NCBI GenBank assembly: GCA_036381015.1
Contig: DASVDR010000007.1
Coordinates: 1 to 64,000, forward strand
Direction of reading: 5' to 3'
Source: Gammaproteobacteria bacterium
GTDB lineage: Bacteria > Pseudomonadota > Gammaproteobacteria > Steroidobacterales > Rariloculaceae
Length of the DNA stretch: 64,000 nucleotides
Shown: in pieces, positions 60,410-64,000 of the stretch
Position numbering within the stretch: position 1 is the first letter of the stretch
How the letters are laid out: every line of letters starts with the position of its first letter
The notes under the pieces: model-generated
Told to the model about the DNA's origin: nothing
The model's database searches: none
Seen by the model: only the letters and a program-made list of their open reading frames with translations
Made by a program: the position numbers and the translations under genes

Positions 60410-60910
60410 TCAGGCCGCGGTCGGCGTGGCCCGCGGGCGCCGCTTCCGCACCCCGCTCGGACGCTGCCCCCCGAGCAACGCGTGCAGCCGCTCGCCCGGC
60501 CGGAGCAAATCCTCGAGCGTGTACCGGTCGAGCACCTCGAGAAACGCCCCGAGCGCGCCGCCGAGGACGTTCCTCAGCATGCAAGCGGGCGCGATCACGC
60601 AGGCTTCCGGCTGCGACGGATCGAAGCAGGGCACGACGTGGAACCCGCCCTCGACGTCGCGCACGACGTCGCCGAGGCCGATCTCCGCAGCCGGAACCGC
60701 GAGCCGCAGCCCGCCGCCCTTGCCGCGCGACGTCTCGAGGTAGCCGGCACGCCCGAGGTGCTGCACGACCTTCATCAGGTGGTTGCGCGAGATCCCGTAC
60801 TGCGCCGAGATCTCGCCGATCGTGACGCCCTTTGCGCCGCCCCGCCTATCGTTCAGGCCGACGGAGATCAGCACCCGCAATGTGTAATCGGTGAACCTTG
60901 TCAGCTGCAT
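60410..60910 (-). CDS. nsrR: Rrf2-family nitric-oxide sensing repressor NsrR
   Basis: A 166-residue Rrf2 protein. N-terminal winged helix ('MQLTRFTDYTLRVLISVGL', 'GEISAQYGISRNHLMKVVQHLG') and a cluster-binding segment with three cysteines ('VVPCFDPSQPEACVIAPACML'), as in NsrR, whose [4Fe-4S] or [2Fe-2S] cluster reacts with nitric oxide and releases DNA. The 'RFTDYTLR' start is diagnostic of NsrR rather than IscR. It adjoins a palindromic operator shared with the divergent multicopper oxidase. Confidence 0.92.
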   Translation of the reverse strand: MQLTRFTDYTLRVLISVGLNDRRGGAKGVTIGEISAQYGISRNHLMKVVQHLGRAGYLETSRGKGGGLRLAVPAAEIGLGDVVRDVEGGFHVVPCFDPSQPEACVIAPACMLRNVLGGALGAFLEVLDRYTLEDLLRPGERLHALLGGQRPSGVRKRRPRATPTAA

Positions 60911-60925
60911 GGGCGTCTTGTAGCA

Positions 60926-60941
60926 TAAGATGCATCTAATC
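60926..60941. promoter_or_regulatory. NsrR-like operator
   Basis: AAGATGCATCTAAT contains the perfect palindrome AGATGCATCT (60928-60937), the core of NsrR sites (AAGATGYATTT-type). It sits 16 bases from the nsrR start and 25 from the oxidase ATG at 60966, so it could control both directions. Confidence 0.65.
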
Positions 60942-60965
60942 TACTTCTTTAAGGCGATCGACGCA

Positions 60966-62528
60966 ATGCGCAGCTCGTCCCGTTCTTTCCGTTCGCCGCG
61001 AAGTCGTGCCCCGGCCCGCGCAGCGGCGTATCGCAACGGTCTCTCGGGCGCTCTGGTCGCCCTCGCGGCGCTCGTCGCCGGCTGCGGCGGCGCGGAGCCC
61101 GAGGAGCCCGCGCCCCCTCCGGCGCCGACCCAGAGCGCGCTCGAGGTCGAGCAACCCGAGGGGTGGGCCGACGAGCTCGCGATGAGCACACCCGAGGATC
61201 TGAACCCCGATCCCAACGTCCTCGAGATCGAGCTCGAGGCGAAGATCACCGAGCTGGAGATCCTTCCGGGCAAGCGCACGCCGGTCTGGACCTACAACGG
61301 CAGCTTGCCGGGGCCGCTTATCCGCGCGAAGGTCGGCGACAAGATCATCGTCCACTTCAAGAACTCGCTGCCGGAGCCGACGAGCATCCACTGGCACGGC
61401 ATGCGGCTCCCGAACAACATGGACGGCGTCCCCGGCCTCACTCAGGATCCGATCGAGCCGGGCGGTGAGTTCCGCTACGAGTTCACCGCCCGCGACGCGG
61501 GCACGTTCTGGTACCACCCGCACATCAACTCCGCGCCGCAGGTCGGCTGGGGGCTCTACGGCTCGCTGGTCGTCGAGGACCCGTCCGATCCGGAAGTCTT
61601 CGGCGACGAGCTCGTGCTCGTGCTGTCCGACATGGCGCTCGACGAGAACGGGCAGTTCTTGCCGGAGGACACGGGCGGCGAGTTCGGCGACCTTTTCGGG
61701 CGCGAGGGCAACATCCTGCTCGTGAACGGCAAGGTGCTTCCGCGCCTCAAGGTGCGCGCCGGAAAGCAGCAGCGCTGGCGCGTGATCAACGCCGCACGGG
61801 CCCGCTACTACACGCTCCGCCTCCCGAACCACACGTTCGTCAAGCTCGGGGGCGACAGCGGTCTCGCCGAGCGATCGGCCGAGGTCAACCGGGTCGTGCT
61901 CGTCCCGGGCGAGCGCACCGACATGGTGTTCACACCGTCCGATCCGCCCGGCACCGTCAGCATCCTGCAATGGATTCCCACCGAGCGCGGCTTCGGCAGC
62001 ACGTTCAACCGGCCCCGCGAGAAAATGCTCGAGATCGAGACGGTGGATCTGCCGCCCGTCAAACCCGAGCCCATTCCGTCGTTTCTGCGCGAGATCGAGC
62101 CGATCGATGTGACGAACGCGAAGGAGCTCACGATCGAGCTCACGATCGACACCGTCAGCACGGCGCACGCGAAGGAAGTCGTCATGGGCATCAACGGCGT
62201 GCCGTACTGGGACAGCGAGCCGCTCGAGGCGCATATCGGCGAGACGCAGATCTGGAACGTCGTCAACGGCACGGCGTTCGCCCATCCGTTCCATCTGCAC
62301 GGCTACTTCTTCCAGGTGCTCGACGACACGCGCATTCCCGAATGGAAGGACACGGTCGACGTGCCGGCGAACTCGAGCCTGAGGCTCGCCGTCCGCTTCG
62401 ACGAGCGTCCCGGCATGTGGATGTACCACTGCCACATTCTCGACCATGCGGACTCGGGCATGATGGGGCACCTTTGGGTCGCCGCCGAAGGGGAAGAGCA
62501 CCCGCCGCACGTCCAGCTGATACACTGA
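60966..62528 (+). CDS. Multicopper oxidase lipoprotein
   Basis: A 520-residue laccase-type enzyme, exported through a lipobox-like 'LAALVAGC' near residue 44. All copper motifs are present: 'SIHWHGMRLPNNMDG' (HxH), 'TFWYHPHINS' (HxH), 'AHPFHLHGYFFQV' (HxxHxH) and 'MYHCHILDHADSGMMG' (HCHx3Hx4M). Typical members oxidise metals, phenols or cuprous ion with O2. ATG 60966 is preferred over the ATG at 60930, which lies in the operator. Control by NsrR would be unusual for a laccase, though a nitrite/NO-linked copper role is possible. Confidence 0.88.
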   Translation: MRSSSRSFRSPRSRAPARAAAYRNGLSGALVALAALVAGCGGAEPEEPAPPPAPTQSALEVEQPEGWADELAMSTPEDLNPDPNVLEIELEAKITELEILPGKRTPVWTYNGSLPGPLIRAKVGDKIIVHFKNSLPEPTSIHWHGMRLPNNMDGVPGLTQDPIEPGGEFRYEFTARDAGTFWYHPHINSAPQVGWGLYGSLVVEDPSDPEVFGDELVLVLSDMALDENGQFLPEDTGGEFGDLFGREGNILLVNGKVLPRLKVRAGKQQRWRVINAARARYYTLRLPNHTFVKLGGDSGLAERSAEVNRVVLVPGERTDMVFTPSDPPGTVSILQWIPTERGFGSTFNRPREKMLEIETVDLPPVKPEPIPSFLREIEPIDVTNAKELTIELTIDTVSTAHAKEVVMGINGVPYWDSEPLEAHIGETQIWNVVNGTAFAHPFHLHGYFFQVLDDTRIPEWKDTVDVPANSSLRLAVRFDERPGMWMYHCHILDHADSGMMGHLWVAAEGEEHPPHVQLIH

Positions 62529-62605
62529 CCGCCGGCGTGCCGCCGGTCGAGCTGCTGCATTCACCGCCGGCGTCCCGAAGGTCCGGCGCGAATGCGCTGG
62601 TATTG

Positions 62606-62663
62606 CGTCCCGCAAGCCTCTATATCTGATCCTTGACGGGACGCTCGCGCTATTCGCGGGCGC
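62606..62663. repeat. Inverted-repeat element, half copy
   Basis: GCGTCCCGCAAGCCTCTATA and the following CTTGACGGGACGCTCGCG match the left arm of the elements at 4113 and 17977, with the GC block, but the right arm is missing; the patatin gene starts 33 bases on. A truncated copy. Confidence 0.7.
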
Positions 62664-62695
62664 CGAACCGGGATGAAGCCCGAACGGGACCGGCC

Positions 62696-63577
62696 ATGGG
62701 CAATGTCTCCGCATCGCTCGTCCTCGGCGCCGGCGGCGCGCGCGGCCTCGCGCATGTCGGCGTCATCCGCTGCCTCGAAGACAACGGCTACGAGATCCGC
62801 TACATCTCCGGCTCGTCGATGGGCGCGCTGGTCGGCGGCATCTTTGCCGCCGGCAAGCTCGATGCGTTCGCCGACTGGGTGGTCGCGCTCCAACGCCTCG
62901 ACGTGCTCCGCCTGCTCGACTGGTCGCTGAGCGGCGGAGCGCTTTTCAAGGGCGAAAGGATCATTCGCGTGCTGGAGGCGCTGGTCGGCGACCGCGTGAT
63001 CGAGGAGCTGCCGATCGGCTTCACCGCCGTCGCCACGGAGCTTTCCACGGGCCGCGAGATGTGGCTCAACCGTGGCTCCCTGTTCGACGCGATCCACGCG
63101 TCGATCGCGGTGCCGACGATCTTCGCACCCGTTCCCCGCGACGGCCTCGTGCTCGTGGACGGCGGCATCGTCAACCCGGTGCCGGTCGCCCCGACCCTGA
63201 ACGCGCATACCGACGTGACCGTCGCGGTGGATCTGAACGCGCCCGACGAAACCGTCGTGCCGGTGCGCCTCGGCTCCTCCTCGGAGCCGCGCGTCGGCGA
63301 CGGGACGCGCCAGAGCATCCTGCGCTTCCTCGATGCGATCCTCCCGCCGAGCGACCAGGCGCCCGCCACCCGCATGGGATTCTACGATCTCGCCGCGCGC
63401 TCGATGGATGCGATGCAGCGCACGATCACGCAGCTCAAGCTCGCAAGCTACGCTCCGTCGCTGGTGATTCGCATTCCCGGGAATCTCTGCGGCTTCTTCG
63501 ACTTCTATCGGGCGAAAGAGCTGATCGACTTCGGCTACGAGCGCACCGAGAGGGCGCTCGAGCGGCTCGGATCGTGA
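62696..63577 (+). CDS. Patatin-like phospholipase
   Basis: A 293-residue Ser-Asp lipid hydrolase of the patatin/RssA type. Oxyanion hole 'VLGAGGARGLAHVGVI' (GGxR/K), nucleophile in 'YISGSSMGALVGGIF' (GxSxG), and catalytic Asp in 'LVLVDGGIVNPVPV' (DGG). No signal peptide. Homologues cleave acyl chains from phospholipids, some near the inner membrane. The gene follows a half copy of the long inverted repeat and precedes an LpxR-like gene. Confidence 0.9.
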   Translation: MGNVSASLVLGAGGARGLAHVGVIRCLEDNGYEIRYISGSSMGALVGGIFAAGKLDAFADWVVALQRLDVLRLLDWSLSGGALFKGERIIRVLEALVGDRVIEELPIGFTAVATELSTGREMWLNRGSLFDAIHASIAVPTIFAPVPRDGLVLVDGGIVNPVPVAPTLNAHTDVTVAVDLNAPDETVVPVRLGSSSEPRVGDGTRQSILRFLDAILPPSDQAPATRMGFYDLAARSMDAMQRTITQLKLASYAPSLVIRIPGNLCGFFDFYRAKELIDFGYERTERALERLGS

Positions 63578-63686
63578 TCGTCCGGCACCGCGCGAATGGC
63601 ATGCTTTTTGAAGCTGCCGGAAGGAACTGTCCGGCGCGCCGTTCGTGCGAGGACGGCCGTCGACGAGCAATCACGGAAACTCGGGC

Positions 63687-64000
63687 GTGGGGCATCGGCA
63701 CTTTGCCGCGGCCGTCGCGGCCGCAATCGTCGGTCTCGCGGAAGTCTCGGGTGCGGCGCAGCCCGGGCTCGCGCGCGAGCCGGTCGCTCCTGGGCCCGTG
63801 CTCGAGAACGGACGGCCGCGCGGGCTGCCGCTGAACGGCGACGGCCGAGAAAAGCGAAACGCCGGCTTCCGTGTGTCCATCGACAACGATCTTCTGTCGT
63901 ACGGCCAAAGCGATGCCGACTACACGGCGGGCTTCGCCGTGACGCTCGCGGGTCGCCGGGCCGCCTCGTCGCCTTTTTCGTTGGACACGGCCGTCGGGTG
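63687..64000 (+). CDS. LpxR-like lipid A 3'-acyloxyacyl hydrolase, 5' part
   Basis: A GTG at 63687 begins a signal peptide ('AVAAAIVGLAEVSGAA'), a low-complexity linker and 'VSIDNDLLSYGQSDADYTAGF', the family start of LpxR-type outer-membrane barrels ('xNDxxxxxxxDrxYTxG'). LpxR removes the 3' acyloxyacyl chain of lipid A using Ca2+. Only about 104 codons are in the window; the barrel and catalytic histidine lie beyond. An unbroken frame to the edge and the motif support it, the GTG is less certain. Confidence 0.65.
   Translation, partial: MGHRHFAAAVAAAIVGLAEVSGAAQPGLAREPVAPGPVLENGRPRGLPLNGDGREKRNAGFRVSIDNDLLSYGQSDADYTAGFAVTLAGRRAASSPFSLDTAVG

Noticed and set aside
60930-60965. Upstream ATG for the multicopper oxidase
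   Set aside because: It lies in the NsrR-like palindrome and adds 'MHLIYFFK' before the normal signal region; ATG 60966 fits better.

Overview
The window is GC-rich (about two thirds G+C by eye) and looks like chromosome of a Gram-negative proteobacterium, most likely a gammaproteobacterium. This rests on gene content: assimilatory NirBD/NasA, NsrR/NnrS, LpxR-type and DUF3570 outer-membrane proteins, Rnk, a split-type Mrp antiporter and many lipoproteins. I cannot place it more precisely without a search. Many genes use GTG or TTG starts and 4-base stop/start overlaps, so operons are tight.

Layout. 0.2-2.8 kb: minus-strand operon TPR protein, TonB-C protein, MATE pump. 2.9-4.1 kb: moeA. 4.3-6.3 kb: TlpA/DUF4266/DUF3570 cluster. 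6.4-16.4 kb: a large redox/surface locus of two beta-barrel proteins, an HzsA-related beta-propeller lipoprotein and, divergently, a DUF1588-like cytochrome, a LamG dihaem lipoprotein and a DUF1501-like exported protein. 16.6-18.5 kb: a three-domain methyltransferase and an SMR exporter. 18.5-23.7 kb: nirB-nirD-nasA behind a candidate sigma-54 promoter; the NasA here lacks one of its four cluster cysteines. 24-26.4 kb: exported protein, SIMPL protein, Rnk. 26.8-30.7 kb: two divergent cyclic-di-GMP-I riboswitches, one leading a membrane protein / VWA lipoprotein / SleB hydrolase operon, the other abutting the start codon of a membrane/winged-helix protein. 30.7-32.1 kb: ddl and a DUF1772-like protein.

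32.5-51.2 kb holds an Mrp Na+/H+ antiporter operon (A/B fused, C, D, E ... F, G) that is split: about 12.6 kb lies between mrpE and mrpF, bounded by a 33-bp direct repeat that duplicates the mrpE/mrpF junction. The insert carries a DUF937 gene, broken regulatory genes, a run of integron cassettes with attC sites but no integrase (about 41-46.7 kb, lower GC, several pseudogenes), a lipoprotein, an amidase and an aquaporin whose reading frame now runs into the repeat and is coupled to mrpF.

51.2-58.2 kb: a CHRD protein and a tightly coupled surface-glycan type operon (SGNH hydrolase, WecB epimerase, two glycosyltransferases, radical SAM/SPASM protein, SDR). 58.5-62.5 kb: nitric-oxide related genes (nnrS, membrane protein, nsrR) divergent from a multicopper oxidase, with an NsrR-like palindrome between. 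62.7-64 kb: a patatin-like phospholipase and the start of an LpxR-like protein cut by the window edge. Two families of short palindromic intergenic repeats recur. No rRNA, tRNA, CRISPR array or intact transposase was seen.
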